Shown piece by piece: positions 11,401 through 22,907 of a stretch of 64,000 nt of DNA. Under the pieces are notes generated by a model, which did no database searches, was not told the origin of the DNA, and was given only the letters and a program-made list of their open reading frames with translations. Within the stretch, counting starts at the first letter, position 1. Each line of letters opens with the position of its first letter. Source of the stretch: Stomorhina lunata (Eukaryota > Arthropoda > Insecta > Diptera > Rhiniidae); NCBI GenBank assembly GCA_933228675.1, contig OW121742.1, positions 33,708,718-33,772,717 of the forward strand, in the 5' to 3' direction. A program made the position numbers and the translations under genes.

Positions 11401-12889
11401 TCATTAAAAACTAAACATTCCTTTAAAGCACATTTAGAGCTCGCCTTAGCATATGCTAAACATTTTAAATTTTTCAGTAATGTCAACTCTAATTTAATTT
11501 AAACAATCAATAAATAAATTCAAATTGTTTAATTGTTTCGTTTGTTATTCATGCACATTAAATTCACGCTATCGAAATATTAAATAGTCAGAAACTTATT
11601 AAATTTTCCAAAAATCTCAATGAAGTCAAATATTTTTTCAACTAAATTTAATCGGAATTACTTTGTAATATTTTTTTACAATTTCGATGGCATCATCTTC
11701 AACAACTTTTTGTAGATTCATTCAGTTATAATTTTGTATCATCTTATAAAGTCGCCCAGATTTGGGAGCCCGTGGAGATGCTTTAGTAATTTGTATGCGA
11801 TCCAAGCCTTAAACTTAAACTGTAGCTCTGGAGATATACAATTGAAATGAGGTATTCTATTAATTTACACAATTCTTTTAACTTTTTGTTATTTTTTACC
11901 CCATTGTGCACTTTTTGCCTTTAAAATCCCTTTTTAAACAAATTTTCCAATAACCTAACAAAAACCACAATTGGATTTGTGGATTTGATAACAACTTTCA
12001 GCTGCCGCACATAAACTATAACAAAATGCAATAAAAAGTTGCATATAGCTGCAATCAACATTATTAAAGGAGCGAAGATGAGAGGAGACACAGCCAATAA
12101 GTTGATATCGAAAAATGGATTTGACGTGGAAAACTAATTATTGAATTGTCAAATTTGTACAGAATTTGTGATTTTTGCCGCTATTTATAAGTACAAAAGC
12201 ACTTGAGCATGCGAATAGGAAATTATAAAACCAGTCAACCAACGAACCGACAGACGGGCAGAACAGTCAGACATCCACTTGGGGTGGGGAGATAGAGCAC
12301 ACAGACTTACATTTATGGGGTAACGTATGTATTTGTTGAAAACCTTAAATGCATTTCGTATAAAAAGAGGGTATACTTAAAAGAGGTGTTATTTCCAATT
12401 GATAGGTTTTCAAGAATAAGAATTTTCATTAATTTATGTTTTTATAAGCTTATAATACTTTTAAGTATAATTTTATATCGAATCTTTTTATTTTATGAAT
12501 CATTTTTTTTATATTATTTAACAACAATTTTAAGCAGTTTTTATCTAGCAAATCCTAAACTAAAACCCTTACAAATAGCAACAAACAGATTTAACCATCA
12601 TCACTAAATATCGCCAATATACCACCACCACCACCACCGACCTCATCATCAGTATTATCATCATCATCGTAGCATTCGTGAAGTTTTAATTAGGATCTCA
12701 TTGCAATTTAAAAAATAAAAATGTAACTGACATTCAATGCATATATACAGTCGTTGAAATTATGACACAATAAAGTCATACAATACCCGACAGTTTTGAA
12801 AAATAAAAAATTATATCTTGTTTTATTAGTGAAGTCTGATAATAAAACAGGACATTAGTCGGAGTAGTCCAAAACAAAAACATTCTAGA
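11398..12889. other. AT-rich non-coding stretch
   Basis: Plain AT-rich sequence. A short ACC/ATC trinucleotide-rich patch lies at 12598-12672. The open frame at 12386-12607 (+) has no recognisable domain or homologue and is not called. No RNA gene seen. Confidence 0.45.
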
Positions 12890-14935
12890 AAAATTTGTAT
12901 ATGAAATATTTTGTATAAAAATTTGTATATGAAAAATTTTCTATGAAAAACCGATTCAAGTGTAAAATTATTCGCACGTAAGGAAAAAAATTTCTATAAA
13001 CATTTCTATATTAAAAATTTTTATGTGAAAAATTCTCTATAAAAATTTTCATAAAAAAAATTTTGTATAAAAATGTTTATATGAAAATTTTTATATAAAA
13101 ATTTTACATGAAAAAAATAAAAATGTTTATATAAAAATTTTTATATAAAAATTTTACATGAAAAATTTTCTATAAAAATTTTACATGAAAAATTTTCTAT
13201 ACGAATTTTAATTTGAAAAATTTTTTATACAAACTTTTATATAAAAAATTTCATATGAAAAATTTTTTATATGAAAAATTTTCTATAAAAATTTTTAAAT
13301 GAAAAATTTTCTATAAAAACTTGTACATGAAAAATTTTCTATAAAAATTTTTCTATAAAAAATTTTCTTTAAAAATTTTCTATAAAAATTTTTATATGAA
13401 AAATTTTCTATAAAAATTTTTATATAAAAAATTTTCTATAAAAATTTTTATATGAAAAATTTTCTATAAAAATTTTTATATGAAAAATTTTCTATAAAAA
13501 TTTTGATATGAAAAAATTTTTATAAAAAATTTTAAAAGAAAAATTTTTAATAAAAATTTCTATATGAAAAATTTTTTATAAAAATTTTTATATCAAAAAT
13601 TTTCTAAAAAAAAATTTCATATGAAAAATTTTCTATACAAATTTGTATATGAAAGATTTTCTATAAAAATTTTTCTATGAAAAATTTTTTATAAAAAATT
13701 TTTATATGAAAAATTTTTTATTCAAAATTTTTATATGAAAAATTTTTTTATTAAAAATAAATATAAAATAAAAAAATATTTTATTAAAAATAAAATAAAA
13801 ATTTGCATATGAAAGATTTTTTATAAAAATTTTTAAATGAAAACTTTTCTATAATAATTTTTATATGACAAATTTTTTGTAAAAATTTGTACCTGAAAAA
13901 TTTTTTGTTTTTTGAAAATTTTCTATAAAAATTTTTATAAGAAAAATTTTCTATTATTTCTATAAAGATTTTTATATGAAAAGTTTTCTATAAAAATTTT
14001 TATATGAAAAATTTTCTATAAAAATTTTTCTACGAAAAATTTTCTATAAAAATTTTTCTATGAAAAATTTTCTATAAAAATTTTCTATAAAAATTTTCTA
14101 TAAAAATTTTTATATGAAAATTTTTCTATAAAAATTGTATATGAAAAATTTTCTATAAAAATTTTTATATAAAAAATTTTCTATAAAAATTTTTATATAA
14201 AAAATTTTCTATAAAAATTTGTATATGAAAAATTTTCTATAAAAATTTTTATATGAAATATTTTCTATAAAAATTTTTAAATTAAAAATTTTTCTATGAA
14301 AATTTTTCTTTAAAAATTTTTCTATGAAAAATTTTCTATAAAAATTTTCTATGAAAAATTTTCTATAAAAATTTTTATATGAAAAATTTTTTATAAATAT
14401 TTTCATATGAAAAATTTTCTATAAAAACTTTTATATGAAAAATTTTACTATTACAATTTTTATTAGAAAATTTTTCTAAACAAATTTTTATTACAGAAAT
14501 TTTCTAAACAAATTTTTATTACAAAAATTTTCTAGAAACATTTTTATATGAAAAATTTTCTATAAAAATTTTTTATGGAAAAATTTTCTATAAAAATGTT
14601 TATATGAAAAATTTTCTATAAAAGTTTTTTTTACAAACATTTTTTATAAAAATATTTATATGAAAAAATTTTAATAAAAATTTTTATATGAAAAATTTTC
14701 TTCAAAAATTTTTATAAAAAAAATTTTCTATAAAAAGTTTTTTTATAAAAATTTTTTATAAACAATTTTTTTATGAAAGATTTTCTATAAAAAGTTCAAT
14801 ATCAAAAATTTTCTATAAAAATTTTTATATGAAAATTTTTCTATAAAAATTTTTGCATGAAAAATTTTCTATAAATTTTTTATACGAAAAATTTTCTCTA
14901 ACAATTTTTATATGAAAAATTTTCTATAGAAAATT
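12890..14935. repeat. 28-bp AT-rich tandem array (family F2, reverse orientation)
   Basis: About 70 degenerate units of ATATGAAAAATTTTC followed by TATAAAAATTTTT. The reverse complement of this unit forms the arrays at 16656-17060 and 18605-20600, so the two sets are inverted relative to each other around 14936-16655. Open frames in it, such as the minus-strand frame at 14209-14406, are repeat read-through. Confidence 0.88.
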
Positions 14936-16655
14936 AATAATGAAAATTACGTCCAAAATCATTGTATTTTCACTGACGAAACAAGTACCGCCTAGTAGTG
15001 CAGAAGTTGACAATTGACTATTTCTGGGTTTCTGAAACTGCAGGGTATTAAATTTACATACGAAATAATCCAACATATTCACTAATCGCAATCGTTTTAA
15101 ATTTTCTCGAGTTTTTTGAAATATAGTTATGAAAATATGTCATAGAACTTTATGTGTTAAATTGTGAATGATAATTTAAATTTGTGATGAATTAGAAGAT
15201 TTTTAAAGAAGATTTAAAAAAGAATATTTTAAATATTTAAAATATATTTTAAAATACTAACCATTTTCGTAAAATATGTACTTTTTCGAATTATTGATTC
15301 GATCCACAATGTCTAAGTTCGGAACACTGTGAAAGGCTTTGTCAGTGGGAATACTAGTTAAAAAAATTTTGTATAGAACGGTATGAAGTTAAACTCGGAT
15401 GTGATCAAATGTTGCCATTTCCTAATGCATAATTTTTACCATTCTACCAAACATTCGAATTCGAATTTATAATGTAAAATACCTTTAAGTTTGAGCGGAT
15501 CGGACCCCAAATATATGCACAACAATGATTTCGTCATAACCTAAAAACGAAGTATGATCGTTGTTTAGGTGTCCGAATAGTTTGACCCTAGAAGAAAAAA
15601 TCGCTTTTGACGTCATTTTACTATGCTCTAAAATTACTGTAAAATCGAATCCATTTTCATAATTTTCATTGAACCGGTCTTATATCGATATCATTAAATA
15701 ATATAGTTTCTCCTTAAGTCCTCATGTAGGTGTGTCATCATTAAAGGCTTAAGCGTTTAAATAATCGTTTAAATGCAATAAATTTACTTCGAACATCTTT
15801 AGGTACTAAAGGGATCATTTAATAAATTATTACGCAACTAAAAGTATAGCTTTTATTAACATAAATCTATTAAATTCATTGTATTATTAACCCATTAAGA
15901 AACCAAAGCTTTGTGGATGAAAAGATATAAAACTTTTAATAGTAGAAATTATTTTTAAATACTAGTTAAGTAAAAATTTAGCTGAAATCGGAAAAAATTT
16001 TAGTTTATTTCTATTATCGGATTTTTACTAGAATATATAAATATGCAAACGATTTATATGCCGTTATAAAGGTACGAAATTAGCCTTTAATTTAAAAGGT
16101 TTAAATACTTCATCAAAAATAAGCTTTAGCCAGCCTAAACATGTCAAAGGTTCAAATTCTTCATAAAATCTAGAATATAATAAATATTTAAACTACAAAG
16201 ACTTGTTTGCAAAAAACTATCAAGATTATAACAGAAGAGTGCAACAAATGAAAATTGTTCGACTTGAGTCACTAATGCCCCCTCGAACGCTCAAGGGTTA
16301 AGAATAGCTTAGCAACAAAATATTTACATGTTACATATTTCATTATTATTACAGTTGATGTTGTTGCAAATAAATAAGACAAGGCCATTCATTTGTTTAG
16401 CATAGAAAATGTATCACAAATTAACTTATTAAAGCTTTAATGTTGAAAATTATATGGTTGCGTTAATTAGACGCTAAAGATTTGAAAACTTACAATCGCA
16501 AGTTAACACAAGCCAAATGCACTTAATAGCGATGTCTTAGATATAAACATGTAAATCTATGTGATTACTTAAATAAAGGGATGCATTAGGCGGGCTCGAT
16601 TTAAGGTAAAGTTGTGAATTTTTTGACAGATTTTTTTGTGCATTATAAAGCTTAT
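14936..16655. other. AT-rich single-copy-looking spacer between inverted F2 arrays
   Basis: No open frame of note, RNA gene or clear transposon end. 15300-15660 is slightly less AT-rich but I recognise nothing in it. Confidence 0.45.
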
Positions 16656-17060
16656 AATTTAAAGAAAATTTTTCATATACAAATTTATTATAAAAAATTG
16701 TTCATATAAAAATATTATAGAAAATTTTTCATGTAAAAATTTTAAGAGAAAATTTTTTGTAAACAAATTTTAATGGAAAATCTTTCATATACAAATTTTA
16801 ATAGAAAATCTTTCATATACAAATTTTTATAGAAAATCTTTCATATAAAAAATTTTATAGAAAATTTTTCATATAAACATTTTTAATCGAAAAATGTTCA
16901 TATAAAAATTTTAATAGAAAATTTTACTTTCATAAAAAAATTTTGAATCCAAAATTTGTCATACAAAAATTTTTATAGAAAATTTTTCATACACAAATTT
17001 TAATATAAAATCTTTTATGTATAAATTTTTATAGAAAATTTTTCATATAAAAATTTTTTA
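16656..17060. repeat. F2-type array, forward orientation
   Basis: Degenerate units of ATAGAAAATTTTTCATATA and CAAATTTT type, about 28 bp, opposite in orientation to the array at 12890-14935. Confidence 0.8.
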
Positions 17061-18065
17061 AATGATTCAAAATTTTAGTATTTTTTCTTTGAAATTTTTC
17101 AAAAATTTCTTATTTTTATAGGAAATTTTTCAAAAATTTCTTATGGTTATAGGAAAACTTTTCAGATATTTTTTATTTTTATAGGAAATTTAAAAAAAAA
17201 TTCTTATAAAAATAAAAAAAAAAATTTTTAATTTCCTTAAATAAATTTTTCAAAAATTTCTTATTTTTTTTTATGAAATTCTGCAAAAATTTCTTATTTT
17301 TATAGAAAATCTTTTAAAATTCTTATTTTTATGGAAAATTTATTTTTTTTATAGCAAAATTTATTTTTTTATAGCAAATTTTTCAAAAATGTTCTATTTT
17401 ATTTGAATATTTAAAAAATTTTCTGATTTTTTTTATTTAAATTATTTATTTAAAAATTTCTTATTTTTATAAGAAATTTTTCAAAAATTTCTTATTTTGG
17501 TAGAAAATTTTTAAAAAATTTTTTATTTTGATAGAAGATTTTCTTATTTTGATAGAAAATTCTTCAAAAATTTTTTATTTTGATAGGAAATTTTTCAAAC
17601 ATTTCTTATTTTCATATGAAATTTTTCAAAAATTTCTTATGGCTAAAGGAAAATTTTTCAAATATTTCTTATTTTTTTGGAAATTAAAAAACAAATTTAT
17701 ATAAATCATTTTTTTTTAATTTCTAATTTTTTACGAAATTTTTCAAAAATTTCTTATGTTTATAGAAAATTTTTCAAAAATTTCTTATTTTTATAGGAAA
17801 TTTTTTTTATTTTGATAGCAAATTCCTAAAAAATTTCTTTTTTTTATATTGGAAATTTTTCAAAAATTTCTAATTTTTATAGGAAATTTTTTGACAATTT
17901 TCTCATTTTTATAAAAAAATTTTTAAAAATTTTTTATTTTTAAAGAATTTTTTTTTTTGTTGTTATAGAAATTTTTTTCAAAAATTTCTTAGTTTTAAAG
18001 GAATTTTTTCAAAAATTTCTTATTTTTATTAGAAATTTTTTAAAAATTTCATATCAAATTTCAAA
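17061..18065. repeat. F1-type 31-bp array, reverse orientation
   Basis: About 30 degenerate units of TTTTTCAAAAATTTCTTATT followed by TTTATAGGAAA, the reverse complement of the 1311-3032 unit. It directly follows an F2 segment. Confidence 0.82.
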
Positions 18066-18604
18066 TTTTTATGGGAAATTTAACCTTAAATTTTTATTTT
18101 TTATTATTTTAAACTCTATTGATTCGAATTTTGTCTTTAATTTTTTTTCTTAAATCACTTAAATTTTATGGCTTTAATATTTCACTTTTAATATCTTTAA
18201 AGAAAATTAAATAAATAAAATAAATCCTAAATATAAAGAAACAATATCGAGGAACTTTGTAAAGGTATAAAAAATGGCTAATGAAATGAAATAACATTTC
18301 AGCTGCTCGTAAATTTTTCAATTGAATTTAAACGAAAAATGTATGTCAAAGGGTAAATAAATATACAAATAATTGTAAAAGTTTAACTTAAGAGAACAAT
18401 CGAAAAACGAACAATTACGAAGGGTACACGTGTATATAAAAATAAGAGAATCTACAAAAAAGAGTTTAAACAAACTAAGAGAAGAGTATGACGAAGTAAA
18501 AAGGGCTTTTCATAGAAAAGCTAATAATGAAATAAAGTTTTGTTGTAGGAGTCAGACAATTGTTGCTGTTAAATGTAAAAAGGAGCATTTAAGAATGTGC
18601 CAAG
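18066..18604. other. AT-rich non-coding stretch
   Basis: 18430-18605 is open on the plus strand and would encode about 58 lysine/arginine-rich residues before running into repeat. It has no domain I recognise and no support as a gene. Confidence 0.4.
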
Positions 18605-18722
18605 AATTTTTCATATCAAAATTTTTATCGAAAAATTTTCATATGCAAATTTTTCATAAAAAAATTTTAATAGAAAATTTTTCATATAAAAATTTAAAAA
18701 TCTTTCATACAAAAATTTTTTA
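18605..18722. repeat. F2-type array, left of dispersed repeat A
   Basis: Four to five units of ATTTTTCATATCAAAATTTT type. They run into repeat A through the junction AAAAAGGTTTA, which also joins array and repeat A at 63815. Confidence 0.75.
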
Positions 18723-18880
18723 AAAAGGTTTATCAAAATTTGGGACATCAAACATTTAATTAAAAAGTTTTACTGTAGTGTATTGCACTAAGAATCCCAA
18801 TTTATTACAATTATTTATTATTGTAATAAATAGTTTTTTGATAAAACCAAAAAATGTTGGTGGGGAAACTTTACTTAAAA
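18723..18880 (-). repeat. Dispersed repeat A, copy 1
   Basis: Reverse-complement copy of the sequence at 63682-63815 and 37990-38160. Shared landmarks are CCCCACCAACATTTTTTGG, TTTTATCAAAAAACTATTTA, a short palindrome around TTACAATAATAAATAATTGT, and AGTGCAATACACT. It lacks the CGAAACGCGTCGAGG part of the other copies. It is embedded in F2 array on both sides. Likely the unique part of an array-carrying element; function unknown. Confidence 0.75.
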
Positions 18881-20600
18881 TTTTTAATCGAAAATTTTTA
18901 TATGGAAATTTGTATCGAAAAAATTTTCACATGAAAATTTTCATATATAAAATTTTTATAAAAAATTTTTCATACACAAATTTTAATATAAAATCTTTCA
19001 TATATAAACTTTTATAGAAAATTTTTCATATTCAAATTTTTCACTTAAAAATTTTTAATTAAAAATTTTTCATATCAAAATTTTTAATTAAAAATTTTTC
19101 ATATCAAAATTTTTATAGAAAAATTTTCATATGAAAATTTTTCATATAGAAAACTTTTCGTACAAAAATTTTAATAAAAAAATTTTCAAATACAAATTTT
19201 GAAATCGTTCTACAAAAATTTTTTTAGAAAATTTTTCACTTAAAAATTTTTAATCGAAAATTTTTCATAAAAATTTTTTTATCAAAAAATTTCATAAATA
19301 AAATTTTTGTAGAAAAATTTTCACTTAAAAATTTTTAATCGAAAATTTTTCATATAAAAATGTTAATAGAAAATTTTCCATATAAAAATTTTTATAGAAA
19401 ATTTTTGACTTTCAAATTTTTAATTGAAAATTTTCCATATAAAAATTTTTATAAACAAATTTTCATACGAAAATTTTTTATATATAAAATTTTTATAAAA
19501 AATTTTTTATATAAATGTATAGAAAATTTTTCATACGAAAATTTTTTATATATAAAATTTTTATAAAAAATTTTTTATATAAATGTATAGAAAATTTTTC
19601 ACTTAAAAATTTTTAATCGAAAATTTTTCATATAAATATTTTTATATAGAAAATTTTACATATTCAAATTTTAATAGAAAATTTTTCATATAAAATTTTA
19701 ATATAAAATCTTTCATATAAAAATTTGTATAGAAAATTTTTCATATAACAATTTTTCACTTAAAAATTTTTCATATACAAATTTTTCACTTAAAAATTTT
19801 TCATATAAACATTTTTTTCGAAAAATTTTCATATACAAATTTTTTCGAAAAATTTTCATACGAAAACTTATCATATAAAAAATTTTTTCATATAAAAATT
19901 TTAATAGAAAATTTTTCATAACAAATTTTAAATAAAATCTTTTATATAAAATTTTTTTTTTAAATTTTTCATATAAAATTTTTTATCGAAAATCTTTCGT
20001 ATGAAAATTTTTCATATAAAAATTTGTATAGAAAATTTTTCATATAAAAATTTTAATAGAAAATCTTCCATATAAAAATTTTTATAGAAAATTTTTCACT
20101 TCAAAATTTTTAATCGAAAATTTTTCATATGAAAATTTTTATAGGAAAATTTTCATATAAAAATTTTTTATATATAAAATTTTTGTAGAAAAATTTTCAT
20201 ATAAAAATTTGTATAGAAAATTGTTCATATACAAATTTTAATAGGAAATATTTCATAGAAAATCTTCCATTAAAAAATTTTGTAAAAAATTTTTTATATA
20301 AAAATATTTATAGAAAATTGTTCATATAAAAATTTTGTATTTAAAAATTTTCTTTAGAAAAGTTTTTTTCTATTGAAAAATTTTTTTTAGAAAATTTTTT
20401 TCTATTTCTATATAAAAATTTTTCATATATAAAATTTTTGTAGAAAAATTTTCATATACAAATTTGTATAGAAAATTGTTCATATACAAATTTTAATACG
20501 AAATTTTTCATAGAAAATCTTCCATAAAAAAATTTTATAAAAAATTTTTAATATAAAAATATTTATAGAAAATTGTTCATATAAAAATTTTGTATTTAAA
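18881..20600. repeat. F2-type 28-bp array, forward orientation
   Basis: About 60 degenerate units of ATAGAAAATTTTTCATATA followed by AAAATTTT, with sub-variants such as CTTAAAAATTTTTAATCG near 19240-19350. Lysine/phenylalanine/isoleucine-rich open frames here are repeat read-through. Confidence 0.85.
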
Positions 20601-21003
20601 AATTTTCTTTAGAAAATTTTTTTTCTATTGAAAAATTTTCTTTAGAAAATTTTTTTTCTATTGAAAAATTTTCTTTAGAAAATTTTTTTCTATTGAAAAA
20701 TTTTCTTTAGAAATTTTTTTTCTATTGAAGAATTTTCTTTAGAAAATTTTTTCCTATTGAAAAATTTTCTTTAGAAAACTTTTTTCTATTGAAAAATTTT
20801 CTTTAGAAAATTTTTTTCTATTGAAAAATTTTCTTTAGAAATTATTTTTCTATTGAAAAATTTTCTTTAGAAATTATTTTTCTATTGAAAAATTTTCTTT
20901 AGAAAATTTTTTTCTATTGAAAAATTTTCTTTAGAAAATTTTTTTCTATTGAAAAATTTTCTTTAGAAAATTTTTTTCTATTGAAAAATTTTCTTTAGAA
21001 AAC
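20601..21003. repeat. 31/32-bp array of TTTCTATTGAAAAATTTTC units
   Basis: About 12 well-conserved units of TTTAGAAAATTTTTTTCTA followed by TTGAAAAATTTTC. The array stops about 170 bp before the start codon of the carrier gene. Confidence 0.92.
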
Positions 21004-21173
21004 AATGTTTTTGATTTGTATATCTAGGGGACCCTAGACTTTGGAACCAATATAAAACATTTAACAACACTGTAAATTTAAAATAAAATAAAAAGATTTC
21101 ATAAAAATCAAAAATTAATTATATTTCGATATTTTATCATTCTAAATTCATTGTGAAAACTAAATTGTAAAAT

Positions 21174-22103
21174 ATGGCGGAAAAGAAAGAAATACCTAAT
21201 TATATGAAGTTTGTTATCGGGGGAGCTTCGGGCATGACAGGTACCCTTTTTGTACAGCCTATGGATTTAGTAAAGACTCGCATGCAAATGGCTGGAGTCG
21301 GCGGTGCGGCCAAAGAATATAAAAATTCTGCGGATTGTTTTGTAAAAGTAATAAAGAATGAAGGAGTATTCAAACTCTGGAGTGGTATTGGAGCAGGTCT
21401 TCTCAGGCAGGCCTCTTATACTACCGTACGAATGGGCGTTTATCAAATATTAATAAGTCTATATAAGGAAAAGACCGGTCAAAAGCCCAGTGTATCAGCC
21501 AGCATGGGTATGGGTGCTGCAGCAGGAGCCACGGGTGCCTTTGTTGGAAATCCCGCTGAAGTGGCTCTAATACGAATGGTAACCGATGGAAAATTACCAC
21601 CTGAACAAAGAAGAAATTATAAAAATGTGATCGATGCCTTAGTTAAAATATTCAAGGCAGAGAAAATTGCCGGCTTATGGAGTGGCTGTATGGCCACTAT
21701 GGGCCGGGCCTTGATAGTAAATATGTGTCAGTTGGCCTCCTATAGTCAGATCAAAAATTATCTACATACTGAAATGCAAATGTCAGAGGGATTCGGTATA
21801 CATGTTGTGGCTAGTTCGTTTTCAGGTTTTCTAACAGCCTTAGCCTCTATGCCTTTGGATATTGCCAAGACGCGTATACAAAATATGAAAACGCCACCAG
21901 GATCAAAACCTCAATATACGGGCACAGTAGATGTTTTATTTAAAATTCTAAGAAATGAAGGGGTCTTCGCTTTATGGAAGGGCTTTACACCATATTTTGC
22001 CCGTATTGCGCCTCATACGATTTTGACTTTTGTATTTCTCGAGCAATACAATAAGTTGTACTATAAATTAGTTTTGGGTTCGGAAGGCGGTTCGAATTTA
22101 TGA
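21174..22103 (+). CDS. Mitochondrial 2-oxoglutarate/malate carrier (SLC25A11-like)
   Basis: 309-residue SLC25-family inner-membrane transporter, expected to exchange 2-oxoglutarate for malate or another dicarboxylate. The three carrier repeats are visible. Signature 1 is P29-x-D31-x-x-K34 in VQPMDLVKTRMQ. Signature 2 is P127-A-E129 in NPAEVALIRM, the form I recall for oxoglutarate carriers, where K/R is displaced to R134. Signature 3 is P227-x-D229-x-x-K232 in MPLDIAKTRIQ. Each repeat also has a matching helix end (LWSG at 68-71 and 168-171, LWKG at 267-270). LLRQASYTTVRMGVYQ (76-91), MCQLASYSQ (184-192) and HTILTFVFLEQ (281-291) follow the oxoglutarate carrier pattern. The start ATG is in good context (AAAATATGG) just before MAEKKEIPNYMKF. 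Length is typical of the family. The frame is continuous with no visible intron; it resembles the fly paralogues of the CG7514/CG18418 type (from memory). No presequence is seen, as usual for carriers. Confidence 0.93.
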   Translation: MAEKKEIPNYMKFVIGGASGMTGTLFVQPMDLVKTRMQMAGVGGAAKEYKNSADCFVKVIKNEGVFKLWSGIGAGLLRQASYTTVRMGVYQILISLYKEKTGQKPSVSASMGMGAAAGATGAFVGNPAEVALIRMVTDGKLPPEQRRNYKNVIDALVKIFKAEKIAGLWSGCMATMGRALIVNMCQLASYSQIKNYLHTEMQMSEGFGIHVVASSFSGFLTALASMPLDIAKTRIQNMKTPPGSKPQYTGTVDVLFKILRNEGVFALWKGFTPYFARIAPHTILTFVFLEQYNKLYYKLVLGSEGGSNL

Positions 22104-22214
22104 TTATGTAATACGAAGTCTTGAATTTGCTAAATTTTATTGTTTTTGTTATAAAAATTTTCTAGGAGAATATTATTATAATATAACAATTACAATAATG
22201 TTTAAAATTTTGAT

Positions 22215-22220
22215 AATAAA
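22215..22220 (+). promoter_or_regulatory. Polyadenylation signal AATAAA
   Basis: AATAAA about 112 bases after the stop codon of the carrier gene, in a typical position for a short fly 3' UTR. Chance occurrence is quite possible in such AT-rich sequence. Confidence 0.5.
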
Positions 22221-22256
22221 ATATTGTAAAATAATATGACGAATATTAATAAGTTG

Positions 22257-22895
22257 GTATTATCAAGTTCCGACAGGTGGCGGCACTAAAAATTGCTTAA
22301 ATATTATTAAGTTGTAAACTGTGCACTTGATCATGTTATGATCTTTAGCAGAATTTTTGCGCCTGAGTCGATTGAGGTTCTTAAGGTCGTACTATTAATT
22401 TTCGGTAGATGGCGCTACTGTAAATAGTTAAAAATTAATTGAATCGCAAAAATGAATGTTTGTCTGTCTGCATGACCTTTATAGAATAGTAAACTATGCA
22501 TTTTATTATGTTATAATCTCAAGAATAGGTGGCGCCACTGCAAATTGCTTAAGGTTAATTTAATCGTAAACTGTTTGATCATGCTATGATTTTTCGCAAA
22601 GTTGTTGCGCAAGGTTTCTAAGTTAATATGGCCAAGTTCCGACGGAAAATTACACAAAAGTAATTAAATCATAAACAAAATGAATTAAATCATAAACTGT
22701 GCATTTGATCAGACTATGATCTTAAGCAAAGGCGCTACGCATGAGCCGACAAAGGCTCCAAAGTAGGTAAGAATAATTTCCTACAGGTGGCGTAACAAAA
22801 AATTTCTCAAAATGAATCAAATCGAAAACTGTGCATTTGATCATGCTATGATCATTAGCAAAGGTGTTACGGATAAGCAGACAAACTAAATTTTT
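22257..22895. repeat. Degenerate tandem repeat, period about 75-175 bp, downstream of the carrier gene
   Basis: Five imperfect copies of a unit with the landmarks 'AAACTGTGCATTTGATCATG', 'CTATGATCWTTAGCAAAG', 'TTCCGACAGGTGGCG' and 'AATTGCTTAAA' (near 22314, 22489, 22564, 22691, 22822). It is less AT-rich than the surroundings and is not related to the short-unit arrays. Confidence 0.7.
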
Positions 22896-22907
22896 TATAC
22901 AAAATTT

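Noticed and set aside
12386..12607. Hydrophobic 73-codon open frame
   Set aside because: AT-rich chance frame without start context or family resemblance.
18430..18605. Open frame with charged residues ahead of an array
   Set aside because: No domain, no homologue recalled, and it runs into the repeat; most likely chance.
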